The notes: generated by a model not told the origin, from the letters alone. Numbered from the stretch's first letter, positions 38,100-47,173 are shown. The stretch is 64,000 nucleotides of DNA from DATMER01 sp963741305 (GCA_963741305.1 CAVUHL010000003.1:4898001-4962000), one strand, 5' to 3'. A program made the numbers and translations.

Positions 38100-38297
38100 T
38101 ACGGGCCGTCCTCTCTCCTAGCGATGCCCTATTCCATCATGGGGGCGCGCCTAGACGCAACCTGTCGTCTCCAATGATAGCACCGCCAAGCCTGTTGGAC
38201 GCTCGGGCACTCCCGTTCTAGAATGCTCGGGACTCTTTCCGGGCGGCCTCCGCTTCCCGGTCACCCCATATCCCAAACTCAACGGGAGGAGATGAAG

Positions 38298-39137
38298 ATG
38301 GCTGAGCCCACTGTGGCGGAATCAACCGCGGAATCGACCGCGGCCCAGAGCACCCTGGTCCACTACGAGGTGAAGGACGGCGTTGCCTACCTCACCCTGG
38401 ACGATCCGCCGGCCAACACCTACACGCACGAGATGATGCGTCAGCTCGACCAAGCCATCTTGAAGGCCCGGTTCGAGAAGGACGTCTACGTAATCGTCCT
38501 GCGCGGCAACGGCGACAAGTTCTTCTGCGCCGGCGCCAACATCAACATGCTGAAGTCGTCGGACCCGTACTTCAAGTACTACTTCTGCCTGCACGCCAAC
38601 GAGACGCTGAACCGGCTGGAGCAGACCCCCAAGCTGGTCATTGCGGCGCTCGACGGCCACACGGTCGGCGGCGGCCTCGAGATCGCCATGGCGGCCGACA
38701 TCCTGATCGCGCGCAAGGGCTCGGGCAAGCTCGGCCTGCCCGAGATCAACCTCGGCGTGCTCCCCGGCACCGGCGGCACCCAGCGCCTGGCCCGCCGCGT
38801 GGGCAAGACGATCTCGATCGACCTCATGATCAGCGGCCGCCTCATCGACTTCGAGGAGGGCCAGAGGCTCGGCATCATCAACTACATCTACGAGGGCGAC
38901 AACGCCAGCTTCGCCGAGCAGATCCACAATTACGCCAAGGAGTTCACCCCGCCGAACAAGGCCGCCAAGGCCGCTGGCCGCATCAAGCGGGCGGTGCAGT
39001 CCGGCTGGGAAGTGCCTTTCGAGAGCGGCCTCGCCATCGAGCGCGAGCTGCAGCAGCAGCTCTTCGAGAGCCCGGATGCCAAGGAGGGCCTCGACGCCTA
39101 CGTCGGCAAGCGCAAGCCGGAGTTCCGCGGCTGGTGA
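38298..39137 (+). CDS. Enoyl-CoA hydratase/isomerase (crotonase) family protein
   Basis: 279 residues from ATG 38298, seven bases after GGGAGGA; the ATG at 38292 is too close to that site. After a Thr/Glu-rich lead of about 20 residues, the crotonase fold shows oxyanion-hole segments FFCAGANI and HTVGGGLEI and both catalytic-Glu positions (GGGLEIAMAAD; LPEINLGVLPGTGGTQ). It should hydrate or isomerise enoyl-CoA. It is the first gene of an operon with thiolase, amidotransferase and a second crotonase, with four-base overlaps at the junctions. The open frame continues upstream without similarity. Confidence 0.85.
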   Translation: MAEPTVAESTAESTAAQSTLVHYEVKDGVAYLTLDDPPANTYTHEMMRQLDQAILKARFEKDVYVIVLRGNGDKFFCAGANINMLKSSDPYFKYYFCLHANETLNRLEQTPKLVIAALDGHTVGGGLEIAMAADILIARKGSGKLGLPEINLGVLPGTGGTQRLARRVGKTISIDLMISGRLIDFEEGQRLGIINYIYEGDNASFAEQIHNYAKEFTPPNKAAKAAGRIKRAVQSGWEVPFESGLAIERELQQQLFESPDAKEGLDAYVGKRKPEFRGW

Positions 39138-40330
39138 TGAAGAACGACGCCGACATCGTTCTCGCCACTCCGGTGAGGACCCCGATCGGCAAGTTCCTCG
39201 GCGGCCTTTCGTCGCTGACGGCTCCCGACCTGGGGACCGTCGCGGCGAAGGCCGCGTTGGAGCGCGCCGGGCTCGATCCGAAGAACGTGGACCAAGTGAT
39301 CTTCGGCCACGGACGGCAGGCGGGCAGCGGACCCAACTCCGGCCGCCAAGTGGCCTATCGGGCCGGAGTTCCGGTGGACCGCCCAGCCTTTACCGTGAAC
39401 CAGGCGTGCGCCTCCGGCCTCCAGGCCGTGCTCTCGGCGGCGCGCGCGATCCTCACCGGCGAAGCCCGGGTGGTGCTCGCGGGCGGCATGGAGAGCATGT
39501 CGAACACCCCATATCTTCTCACCCGCGGCCGGACCGGCTACCGCCTCGGCAACGCCGAGATCGTGGACGCCATGTACAAGGACGGTTTCAACTGCCCGCT
39601 CTCCGACATGGCCATGGGCGAGACCGCCGAGGAGCTGGCCCAGGAAGTCGGGATCGACCGCGCCGCCTCCGATGCCTATGCGCTGGAGAGCCAGCTCCGC
39701 TGCGAACGCGCCCGGGCCGAGGGCCGGTTCGACAGCGAGATCGTGCCGATCACCGTCCCTGGCAGGAAGGGCGACATCACAATCTCCAAGGATGAGCACC
39801 CGCGCGACGGCGCTACCCTGGATTCCATGACCAAGCTCAAGCCGGTCTTCCGGGACAACGGCGTGGTGACCGCGGGCAACGCCTCGGGCATCACGGACGG
39901 CGCCGCAGCCATCATTGTCGCCTCCCGAGCCGCCGCCATGGAGCTGGGACTGCCGATCGTGGCCCGCCTTTCGGGCTGGCACGTGGTCGGGGTCGAGCCG
40001 CGGCTCATGGGCATCGGACCGGTGCCGGCCGTGCGCAAGCTTTTGGAGAAAGCCGGCCTCGACATGGGCGCGATCGACGAGGTTGAGATCAACGAGGCCT
40101 TCGCCGCCCAGGTGCTCGCCTGCAACAGGGAGCTGGGAATCGATATCGACCGTCTGAACCCGGATGGCGGCGCCATCGCCCTCGGCCATCCGATCGGCGC
40201 GACCGGCGCACGCATCCTGGTCACCCTGCTCCACGGCCTCGAAAAGCGGGGCGGCCAGCGGGGGATTGCCACGCTGTGCGTCTCCGGCGGCATGGGCATC
40301 GCGGCCCTCGTCGAGAGGGAAGTTGCTTGA
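39137..40330 (+). CDS. Acetyl-CoA C-acetyltransferase (thiolase)
   Basis: 397 residues from ATG 39137, overlapping the previous stop by one base. The nucleophile is Cys-91 (VNQACASGLQA), and the His and second Cys lie in GGAIALGHPIGATGAR and ATLCVSGGMG near the C-terminus. This is a full-length degradative or biosynthetic thiolase of the AtoB/PhaA type. With the neighbouring crotonases it indicates beta-oxidation of an acyl-CoA or a related dicarboxyl-CoA. The stop overlaps the TTG start of the next gene. Confidence 0.92.
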   Translation: MKNDADIVLATPVRTPIGKFLGGLSSLTAPDLGTVAAKAALERAGLDPKNVDQVIFGHGRQAGSGPNSGRQVAYRAGVPVDRPAFTVNQACASGLQAVLSAARAILTGEARVVLAGGMESMSNTPYLLTRGRTGYRLGNAEIVDAMYKDGFNCPLSDMAMGETAEELAQEVGIDRAASDAYALESQLRCERARAEGRFDSEIVPITVPGRKGDITISKDEHPRDGATLDSMTKLKPVFRDNGVVTAGNASGITDGAAAIIVASRAAAMELGLPIVARLSGWHVVGVEPRLMGIGPVPAVRKLLEKAGLDMGAIDEVEINEAFAAQVLACNRELGIDIDRLNPDGGAIALGHPIGATGARILVTLLHGLEKRGGQRGIATLCVSGGMGIAALVEREVA

Positions 40331-41013
40331 TCCTCGTTGCTACTGCTTCCGACGAGAAGGCCGCGCCCTACGGCGAGGCGCTCAGGGCCGTGGGCGTCGA
40401 GGATTTCCGCTTCGTGATGCCCGACTCAATGACTCCCGAGGAGGCCCGGACGCTGGCGAGCCAGGCCTCGGGGCTCGTGCTCTGCGGCGGGGTGGATGTG
40501 GCCCCGGAGCTCTACGGCGAGCAGGTCCTCAACGACACCGTCGAGATCTTCCCTGAGAGGGACGCCATGGAGTGGGCCCTGCTCGAAGGGGCGCGCGAGG
40601 CGCGGGTGCCGGTCTGGGGAGTCTGCCGCGGCCTCCAGGTGCTGAACGTCTTCCTCGGCGGTTCCCTGTGGCAGGACCTCCCGAGCCAGCGGCCCAGCGA
40701 GATCGAGCACAGCATCTCCAAGCCCAAGGATCACCTGGCCCATACCGTCCAGGTGCTGGAGCCCGGAATGCCGCTCGGCGAAGTGCTCGCCAGGGAGACT
40801 GCGCGCGTCAACAGCCGTCATCATCAAGCCATCAAGCGCTTGGCGGAGGGGCTGGTGCCCGTGGCCGAGTCGCCGGACGGGCTCATCGAGGCGGCGATCC
40901 TCGACCATCCCGACTGGTGGGTGCGCGGGGTCCAGTGGCACCCCGAAGACCTGGTCGCCCTGGCCCAGCAGCGGGCCCTCTGGGAAGATTTCGTCCGGGC
41001 GGTCCCCCGATGA
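40327..41013 (+). CDS. Class I glutamine amidotransferase / gamma-glutamyl-GABA hydrolase-like
   Basis: 228 residues from TTG 40327, whose last two bases overlap the thiolase stop (TTGA). The nucleophile Cys-100 lies in WGVCRGLQVLN, with HHQ in VNSRHHQAIK and the His/Glu pair in VQWHPED. These are signatures of the PuuD-type peptidase C26 family, which hydrolyses gamma-glutamyl amides. In an acyl-CoA operon the substrate is uncertain. The open frame extends upstream inside the thiolase gene and was rejected as a start. Confidence 0.8.
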   Translation: MILVATASDEKAAPYGEALRAVGVEDFRFVMPDSMTPEEARTLASQASGLVLCGGVDVAPELYGEQVLNDTVEIFPERDAMEWALLEGAREARVPVWGVCRGLQVLNVFLGGSLWQDLPSQRPSEIEHSISKPKDHLAHTVQVLEPGMPLGEVLARETARVNSRHHQAIKRLAEGLVPVAESPDGLIEAAILDHPDWWVRGVQWHPEDLVALAQQRALWEDFVRAVPR

Positions 41014-41765
41014 CCCTCCTGCTCGACCGGGACGGGCGCACCGCGGCCATCACGTTGAATCGTCCCCCGCTGAACATCCTCGACATTCCGACCATCCAGC
41101 GGCTCGGAGAGGCCATCTCGGAGCTGGATACCGATAAAGATCTTCAGCTCGTCGTGATCCGAGGCGCGGGAGACCGGGCCTTCTCCGCCGGGGTGGCGGT
41201 CCAGGACCACACCCCCGACCTGGTCGGGCCGATGCTCGAAAGCCTGCACGGGGCCATCCGCAAGCTGCGCGACCTGCCGGCTGTCACGGTTGCCGCGGTG
41301 AGGGGGCACTGTCTGGGGGGAGGAATGGAGCTGGCCCTCGCCTGCGACCTGGTGATTGCCACGGAAGACGCCCGCTTCGGCCAGCCCGAGATCGAGCTCG
41401 GCTGCTACCCGCCGGTAGCGGCGGCCCTCTACCCGTCCCTGATCGGAACGGGCCGGACCCTTGACCTGCTCCTCACCGGCCGCACGCTCACCTGCGAAGA
41501 GGCCGAGAGGATGGGCCTGATCGCCCGCCGGGTCGCTTCCCTGGACGAGGGGCTCGAGAAGCTGTCATCCGAGATCCTGGCGAAGAGCGCCGCGGTGGTC
41601 CGGCTCACGAAGAAAGCGGTACGCGCCGGCAGGGACCGCGGCTTTTCCGAGGCGCTGACCGAGAGCGAGCGCCTCTACCTCGACGAGCTCTGCCCCACCG
41701 CCGACATGGCGGAGGGCATCGCCGCCTTCCTGGAGAAGCGGCGGCCGGTGTGGAAGCACCGGTAG
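41010..41765 (+). CDS. Crotonase-family protein with atypical second active-site loop
   Basis: 251 residues from ATG 41010, overlapping the previous stop. The first oxyanion segment (GHCLGGGMELALACD) is normal, but the usual LG-x-x-PG-x-GGT loop is replaced by ELGCYPPVAAALYPSLIG. A similar Pro-Val-Ala loop occurs in cyclohexa-1,5-dienecarbonyl-CoA hydratases of aromatic degradation, so a dienoyl-CoA hydratase-like reaction is possible; this is inference. The next crotonase follows after a repeat-bearing gap of 123 nt. Confidence 0.75.
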   Translation: MTLLLDRDGRTAAITLNRPPLNILDIPTIQRLGEAISELDTDKDLQLVVIRGAGDRAFSAGVAVQDHTPDLVGPMLESLHGAIRKLRDLPAVTVAAVRGHCLGGGMELALACDLVIATEDARFGQPEIELGCYPPVAAALYPSLIGTGRTLDLLLTGRTLTCEEAERMGLIARRVASLDEGLEKLSSEILAKSAAVVRLTKKAVRAGRDRGFSEALTESERLYLDELCPTADMAEGIAAFLEKRRPVWKHR

Positions 41766-41768
41766 GCC

Positions 41769-41837
41769 AGGGCGCGATGAATCGCGCCCCTACAAATGCC
41801 CCGATCTTGCTTGTAGGGGCGACATTCATGGCGCCCT
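41769..41837. repeat. Dispersed inverted repeat, copy 1
   Basis: Left arm 41769-41795 (agggcgcgatgaatcg...) and right arm 41811-41837 (ttgtaggggcgacattcatg...) are inverted over 27 bp with about three mismatches. The right arm recurs almost identically at 60485-60510. It sits between two crotonase genes and may reduce read-through. Confidence 0.75.
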
Positions 41838-41888
41838 AGGGCTGCCCGACTAGAATACGAATAACATCGCACCGGAGGAGACTTCCAA

Positions 41889-42665
41889 ATGCCTGAAACC
41901 ATCCTGGTGGAAAAGGAAGGCCGCGTCGCCATCCTCACCGTGAACCGTCCAGACAAACTGAACGCCCTGAACCAGCAGGTTCGGGACGACATGGTCCAAG
42001 TCCTCGCCGAGATCGAGAAGGATGACTCGGTGGGCGTCGTCGTCATCACCGGGGCTGGCGAGAAGTCGTTCATCGCCGGCGCGGACATCGGTGAGTTCGC
42101 CGGCCGCACCCCGTTCGATCAGCGCGAGGCCATGGCGAGCCCGCGTGTCTTCGACATCATGGCCAACTTCCCCAAGCCGGTCATCGCCATGATCAACGGC
42201 TTCTGCCTGGGCGGCGGCTGCGAGCTGGCGATGTCCTGCGACATGCGGATCGCCTCCGACAAGGCCCGCTTCGGCCAGCCGGAGATCAAGCTCGGCCTGA
42301 TCCCGGGCGGCGGCGGCACCCAGCGGCTCCCCCGTCTCGTGGGCCTCGGCAATGCCATGCGCCTCATCCTCACCGGCGACATGATCGGCGCCGACGAGGC
42401 CAAATCGATCGGTCTCGTCGAGATGGTCGTCCCCGCCGAAGAGCTGCGCGCCAAGACCCTGGAGCTGGCGAACAGGATCGCCGGCATGAGCCCGCTCACG
42501 ATCCGGGTCGCCAAGGAAGCCCTGCGCGCCAGCGAGCGGCTCGCCATCGAGGACGGCCTGCCCTACGAGCGCGACCTCTTCTGCCTCTGCTTCTCGACCC
42601 AGGACAAGGAGGAAGGCGTCAAAGCCTTCCTGGAGAAGCGCCCCGCCCAGTGGACGGGCCGCTAA
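41889..42665 (+). CDS. Enoyl-CoA hydratase
   Basis: 258 residues behind CCGGAGGAGA and ATG 41889. A classical crotonase: RPDKLNALN, oxyanion segments SFIAGADI and GFCLGGGCELAMSCD, and both catalytic-Glu contexts (GGGCELAM; PEIKLGLIPGGGGTQRLPRLVG). It should add water to trans-2-enoyl-CoA in beta-oxidation. It ends 11 nt before the kynureninase gene, so the two are probably co-transcribed. Confidence 0.92.
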   Translation: MPETILVEKEGRVAILTVNRPDKLNALNQQVRDDMVQVLAEIEKDDSVGVVVITGAGEKSFIAGADIGEFAGRTPFDQREAMASPRVFDIMANFPKPVIAMINGFCLGGGCELAMSCDMRIASDKARFGQPEIKLGLIPGGGGTQRLPRLVGLGNAMRLILTGDMIGADEAKSIGLVEMVVPAEELRAKTLELANRIAGMSPLTIRVAKEALRASERLAIEDGLPYERDLFCLCFSTQDKEEGVKAFLEKRPAQWTGR

Positions 42666-42676
42666 AGGACACCACG

Positions 42677-43843
42677 ATGATTGCCACCACTGCCCCCCAC
42701 CAGGACCTGCTCTCGCTGCGCGCCGAGTTCCCGATCCTCGAGCGCACCACGTACCTGATCAACAACTCTCTCGGGGCCATGCCCCGGGGGGTCGAGGACG
42801 AGCTCGCCACCTTTGCCCGCGAATGGGGCGAGCGCGGCGTGCGCGCCTGGCACGAGGGGTGGTGGGAGATGTCCGCGGAGACCGGCGACCTGCTGGCTCC
42901 CCTCCTCGGCGTGAAGCCGGGAGGGGTCTCCATGCACCAGAACGTCTCGGTCGCGGCGGCCATCTTCATCTCGGCCATCGACTACCCGGCGGAGCGCAAC
43001 CGCATCGTCTACACCGAGCTGAACTTCCCCAACGTCATGTACCTGATGGAAGGGGAGCGCCGGAAGGGGGCCGAAATCGTGATGGTGCCGTCGGATGACG
43101 GCATCGGCGTCCCCACCGAGCGGTTGTTGGCGGCCATCGACGAGCGCACGCGCCTCGTGCCCATCTCGCACACCCTGTTCCGGAGCGCCTTCGTCCAGGA
43201 TGCCCAGGCCATCGCCAAGCGTTGCCGCGAAGTCGGGGCGATCCTTCTGCTGGATGTCTACCAGTCGGCCGGCGTCCTCCCCCTGGAGCTGGAAGCCTGG
43301 GGCGTACACGCGGCGACCGGCGGCTCGGTCAAGTGGCTCTGCGGAGGTCCCGGCGCCGGCTACCTCTGGGTCAACCCGGAAATCGCGGAGACACTCCAGC
43401 CGACCATCACCGGCTGGCAGGCGGACGAAGAGCCGTTCCTGTTCCGGACCGGCCCGATCCGCTATCGCAAGGAAGCCAACTGGCGCTTCCTGACCGGCAC
43501 GCCGAACATCCCCGCGCTCTACTCCTGCCGCTCGGGCTACAAGATCGTGGCCGGCGTCGGAGCGCAGCGCATCCGCGAGCGCTCGCTGGCCTTGACCACT
43601 CACCTGATCCAGGCAGCTGAAGAGGCGGGCTTCGAGGTCCGCACCCCGCGCGATCCGAAGCACCGCGGAGGAACCGCCTCCATCTGGCACGAGGATGCCG
43701 AGCGCCTCTGCCACGAGCTGATCGCGAGAGAGATCATCTGCGACTACCGTCCCCGGGCCGGCATCCGTCTCTCGCCGCACTTCTACAACACCGAGGCCGA
43801 GCTGGACCACGCGATCGCGACGCTCAGGCAGTTGGCGGGCTAA
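42677..43843 (+). CDS. Kynureninase-like PLP enzyme
   Basis: 388 residues from ATG 42677. The fold-type I aminotransferase class V pattern is clear: PLP-stacking and Asp region LLLDVYQSAGV (Asp-193), Schiff-base Lys-219 in GGSVKWLCGGPGAGYLWV, and the ending GIRLSPHFYNTEAELDHAI, typical of kynureninase. That enzyme cleaves kynurenine or 3-hydroxykynurenine to anthranilate and alanine in Trp breakdown. Close relatives use other substrates, so I do not give a symbol. Bases 43751-43837 are duplicated 1031 bp downstream (see 44782). Confidence 0.8.
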   Translation: MIATTAPHQDLLSLRAEFPILERTTYLINNSLGAMPRGVEDELATFAREWGERGVRAWHEGWWEMSAETGDLLAPLLGVKPGGVSMHQNVSVAAAIFISAIDYPAERNRIVYTELNFPNVMYLMEGERRKGAEIVMVPSDDGIGVPTERLLAAIDERTRLVPISHTLFRSAFVQDAQAIAKRCREVGAILLLDVYQSAGVLPLELEAWGVHAATGGSVKWLCGGPGAGYLWVNPEIAETLQPTITGWQADEEPFLFRTGPIRYRKEANWRFLTGTPNIPALYSCRSGYKIVAGVGAQRIRERSLALTTHLIQAAEEAGFEVRTPRDPKHRGGTASIWHEDAERLCHELIAREIICDYRPRAGIRLSPHFYNTEAELDHAIATLRQLAG

Positions 43844-43903
43844 CTGAGCAGTGACCGCCGCCGTCACCTTGACTCACGCGGCTCCATGGAGGACGATAAT
43901 CCC

Positions 43904-44146
43904 ATGATTACTACGGTCACCCAGAAGAACATGGTCACCATCCCTGCCGAAGTCGGAAGACGGCTCGGGATCAAGCCCGGATGGAGGCTTGACTGGCAGT
44001 TGATCGAAGGCCGGGAAGAGATCCTCGTCCGGGTGATTCCTGACCGCGGGGAGCGCGCGCGTCGTCTGCTGGGCGCCGGCCGTAAGTTCTCGCCTGACCG
44101 TGATGCCGTATCCGAGCTGGTGGCGGAGCGTTCGGCCGAAGGCTGA
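43904..44146 (+). CDS. AbrB/SpoVT-type DNA-binding protein
   Basis: 80 residues from ATG 43904; an upstream ATG at 43886 is also in frame. The start MITTVTQKNMVTIPAEVGRRLGIKPG is the AbrB swapped-hairpin domain used by many antitoxins and transition-state regulators. A basic C-terminus (DRGERARRLLGAGRKFS) follows. No PIN or MazF partner lies beside it; the next genes are hicA and hicB. It is inside the island bounded by the duplicated kynureninase 3' end. Confidence 0.8.
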   Translation: MITTVTQKNMVTIPAEVGRRLGIKPGWRLDWQLIEGREEILVRVIPDRGERARRLLGAGRKFSPDRDAVSELVAERSAEG

Positions 44147-44229
44147 CCCTTGCGCTTCCTCTTGCCGCTTGGCGGCTTCTCCTGACAAACTGCCCTAACT
44201 CGGAATGACGGCTGTACTCTTGTGCAACG

Positions 44230-44484
44230 ATGCGAACCAAGCTTCTCGACCGAATTCTCCGGGGAACCTCGGACGCCAACATCCCTTTTGGCGCCTTCTG
44301 TGGCCTTCTTCGGGAGCTCGGCTTTGACGAGCGTATCAAGGGAAGCCATCATATCTTCAGCAAAGAGGGCGTGGTCGAGATCCTGAACCTTCAGCCAAAG
44401 AGTGCCAGGGCTAAGCCTTATCAAGTTCAGCAAGTACGGAAGGTGATCCTGAAGTATCGCCTCGCAGGAGATGAAGATGACTGA
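44230..44484 (+). CDS. hicA: HicA-family mRNA interferase toxin
   Basis: 84 residues with the dsRBD-like HicA pattern: LLRELGFDERIKGSHHIFSKEG, including the conserved His (GSHHIF, 40-41), and the basic C-terminal VRKVILKY. HicA toxins cleave mRNA independently of ribosomes. The gene overlaps hicB by eight bases. It is a little longer than the minimal 60-70-residue members because of an N-terminal extension. Confidence 0.85.
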   Translation: MRTKLLDRILRGTSDANIPFGAFCGLLRELGFDERIKGSHHIFSKEGVVEILNLQPKSARAKPYQVQQVRKVILKYRLAGDEDD

Positions 44485-44692
44485 GCCGCGCTACGAAGTA
44501 ATCATCTATTGGAGCGGTGAAGATGAAGCCTTCATCGCCGAGGTACCGGAGCTCCCCGGTTGCGCCGCCGATGGCTCCACCTACCTGGAGGCATTGGGCA
44601 ATGTTCAGGTGATTATCGAAGAGTGGATTGAGACGGCGAGAGAGCTCGGCCGCACCATCCCAGAGCCTCGTGGAAGGCTGATGTTTGCTTAG
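44477..44692 (+). CDS. hicB: HicB-family antitoxin
   Basis: 71 residues from ATG 44477, six bases after AGGAG. YEVIIYWSGEDEAFIAEVPELPGCAADGSTYLEALGNV is the standard HicB partial RNase H-like domain. No separate C-terminal DNA-binding domain is present, as in short HicB members. It neutralises HicA and follows it with an eight-base overlap, the common hicA-hicB order. The 90 nt after the stop contain a cccgctc / gagcggg hairpin and then the duplicated kynureninase end. Confidence 0.85.
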   Translation: MTEPRYEVIIYWSGEDEAFIAEVPELPGCAADGSTYLEALGNVQVIIEEWIETARELGRTIPEPRGRLMFA

Positions 44693-44781
44693 GCTGAAGC
44701 GATCCCACTGCTCACCCGACTTTAAGCCTAAATAAGAGCGGCGAACGAAGGAAGCCCGCTCGATGGAGCGGGGTAGCCAGA

Positions 44782-44922
44782 CCCCGAGCGGGCATCCGTC
44801 TCTCGCCGCACTTCTACAACACCGAAGCCGAGCTGGACCACGCGATCGCGACGCTCAGGCAGTTGGCGTCCTTAGCGGGCGGGAAAACTACCAGCCCTGG
44901 GCTCACCGGGGCTCTTAGCTAA
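44782..44922 (+). pseudogene. Detached duplicate of the kynureninase 3' end
   Basis: Bases 44782-44868 repeat 43751-43837 with three mismatches; the core 78 bp (44791-44868) has one. The copy stays in frame and runs past the point where the intact gene stops, coding about 17 further residues before TAA at 44920-44922. No start codon or upstream coding part is present. It reads as the original or a substitute tail, separated from its gene by the AbrB/HicAB island. Confidence 0.8.
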
Positions 44923-47173
44923 CGGCTGGCCGAGCAGCCGCGATCAGGATCGAGTCGCCGGCGCCGAACTGGACTTGAGTGATGGCGACACTCTCCGCCG
45001 TCTCGGCCGCGAAGGCGTCCGGGCACGGACTGGTGATCATCACGAGGCCGTTCTCCTTGAGCGAATCCAGGAGCTCGGCGTAAGACTCCCCCGCCGCGAG
45101 GTCCTCCACCCGGACCGGCCCGAGGCTCAGCGCCGCGAGCAGGCCGCCCGCCTCGCGGGGGACGAGCGCATGCTTCAGGGTCGTGATGTCCACCACCAGA
45201 ATGCTCTCGGTGCCGTCCTGGATGAGGGGACGTGCGGCCACAAAAGGTGAGATGCACACCTCGCTGCCGGCACCGATCTCCTTCAGATAGAAACCCCGGT
45301 TGACCCGCGGCGCCGTCCGGCTCGGATGCGCGATGTGGCGGGATTCGATCTTCTGCAGAAAGGCCTCGTGCGCACCGGGATCGAAAAAAGCTTCCGAATG
45401 GCCGTCCGAGTCCGCGAGATTGAGCGAAAGAACCTCGGTCCGGCTCTCATAATCCGCCTTCTCCTCATCCGTCAGGATGAGCCCGTGCGAAAGGCCCGAC
45501 GCGCTCTTTGCGCGCCCGAGATAGAGCCCGCGCCCGATCGTCACGAAATCGAGGCCAGTAGTCGACCAGGATTCGCCGTCGGCGTAGAGGAACAGGTCCG
45601 GAGAGGAAGCCCGCTTGGGGGAGGCGGTGACGGTCCGCGCGATCTGGAACTCGCCGAGCCGGTCGAGCCCCTGGTTGGGCCCGGTGATGTGGCAGAAAAT
45701 ATCTTCCGTCAAGTCCCGGAACCGCGGCGAGATGTCCAGGTAGGGCTCTGCCCACTTGTGCGGCACGAGGTTGTTGGCCTCCAGCTGGCCGAAGATCGGC
45801 TGCGCGGGCGAGATCACGAAAGGCTCGACGTTGACGCGGAAGGCGCCAGGGTACTCCCGCCGGATCTCGCTGAGCACCAGCGCCGTCTTGAGGAAGCGCT
45901 CCCGGGTGTCGCCAGGGAAGCCCGGGATGAAGCCGGCCACCACGTGGCGGATCCCCGCGCCGAGGAAGGCACGGAGGGCCTTGACGTTGTCCGCCTCGGT
46001 CCGCCGCTTGTTCATCAGCCGGAGGGTTTCGTCGGAGAGCGACTCGACGCCGATGAAGACGAAATCGCAGCCGGCCCGCTTCAGCAGGGCGGCAGTCTCC
46101 TCGTCCATCTGGGCGCGCATGAACCCTCCCCACTTGACGTGGATCCCGCGGCGCAGGATCTCTTCCGCGAAAGCGCGGAGAGGCTCGATCTTCGCATTCA
46201 GGAGGGAGTCCATGAACCAGATCCGCTCGGCGTTGTAACGCCGGGAGAGCCCTTCGAAGCCTCCGGCCACGTGCTGCAGGTCTCCCTGCCGCATCCGCTT
46301 CCAGAACACCCACTCGCTGCAGAACGTGCATTTGTCCGTGCACCCGCGGGACAGCTCGTAGGTCAGGGTCCGCAGCCTGTGCTCTTTGGACCAGTAGGAG
46401 GGGAGAGGCATCTGATCGAACGCCGGCAGGGGCAGGTTCGCGAGCCGCAGCAAGGGACGTTCCGCGGTTTCGAACTGACCGGTCGAGGAGACGTAGCGCA
46501 TGGTGCCCGCCACGGAGCGGGCGGGGATGCCCCGCTCCTCGCGGAATGCCTCGTACAGCCGCAGGAGGGTCTCCTCGCCCTCTCCCAAGGCAACGAAGTC
46601 GGCGATGCCGGCGCGCAACGCAAGACGGGCGGTGGTCTTGCTCTCGGTGACCTGCGGCCCTCCGAGAACGATCAGCGGGGGATTGGGGCGCCGCTTCAGA
46701 TGGACCGCGGCCATGAGCGTCGTCAGGAGATTGGAGCTCCAGACCGTGAACCCTACGAAATCAAGATGGCCGATCTGGGCGAAGTACGACTCCAGAAAGC
46801 TGTTCATCGCCAGCAGGTAGGCATAGAGGGAGTGCGCGTTGATCCCCCGCTCCAGACAGTAACGCTCAAACAGCTCGTCCATCGGCGGGACGAGGTCCCG
46901 CCCCTCGGCGAAATTCTCCAGGAGCCGCAGGACCAGCGGCAGGTCCGGGACGTCGAGGACGAAGGTCTCCCCGAAGACTCCGACAGGACTGTAGGTCGGG
47001 GCATAAGCGTTGGGGACCCAGAGCCGGAGATCCAGGAAATCGAAATCCTCGCAGCCTTGCGACCTGAGATAGCCCAGCAGCGCGGCCGGCCCCAGAGGCG
47101 GCGCTCCCTTGGAAAGGTAGGGCGGCACAATACACAGCAGATTGGGTTTTAACGAAGGCTGTGACGGTGACAT
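44915..47173 (-). CDS. B12-binding radical SAM protein with C-terminal extension
   Basis: 752 residues. An N-terminal cobalamin-binding-like domain (about 10-235, with PPLGPAALLGYLR and LIVLGGPQVTE) precedes the radical-SAM barrel, whose cluster cysteines lie at about 276, 280 and 283 (RGCTDKCTFCSEW). The barrel resembles B12-dependent radical SAM methyltransferases and related oxidoreductases. A C-terminal region (about 560-752) contains a segment like a small winged-helix or peptide-recognition domain (EAGGLLAALSLGPVRVEDLAAGESYAELLDSL). The substrate is unknown. It is divergent from an EamA exporter and has a strong promoter. Confidence 0.75.
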   Translation of the reverse strand: MSPSQPSLKPNLLCIVPPYLSKGAPPLGPAALLGYLRSQGCEDFDFLDLRLWVPNAYAPTYSPVGVFGETFVLDVPDLPLVLRLLENFAEGRDLVPPMDELFERYCLERGINAHSLYAYLLAMNSFLESYFAQIGHLDFVGFTVWSSNLLTTLMAAVHLKRRPNPPLIVLGGPQVTESKTTARLALRAGIADFVALGEGEETLLRLYEAFREERGIPARSVAGTMRYVSSTGQFETAERPLLRLANLPLPAFDQMPLPSYWSKEHRLRTLTYELSRGCTDKCTFCSEWVFWKRMRQGDLQHVAGGFEGLSRRYNAERIWFMDSLLNAKIEPLRAFAEEILRRGIHVKWGGFMRAQMDEETAALLKRAGCDFVFIGVESLSDETLRLMNKRRTEADNVKALRAFLGAGIRHVVAGFIPGFPGDTRERFLKTALVLSEIRREYPGAFRVNVEPFVISPAQPIFGQLEANNLVPHKWAEPYLDISPRFRDLTEDIFCHITGPNQGLDRLGEFQIARTVTASPKRASSPDLFLYADGESWSTTGLDFVTIGRGLYLGRAKSASGLSHGLILTDEEKADYESRTEVLSLNLADSDGHSEAFFDPGAHEAFLQKIESRHIAHPSRTAPRVNRGFYLKEIGAGSEVCISPFVAARPLIQDGTESILVVDITTLKHALVPREAGGLLAALSLGPVRVEDLAAGESYAELLDSLKENGLVMITSPCPDAFAAETAESVAITQVQFGAGDSILIAAARPAVS

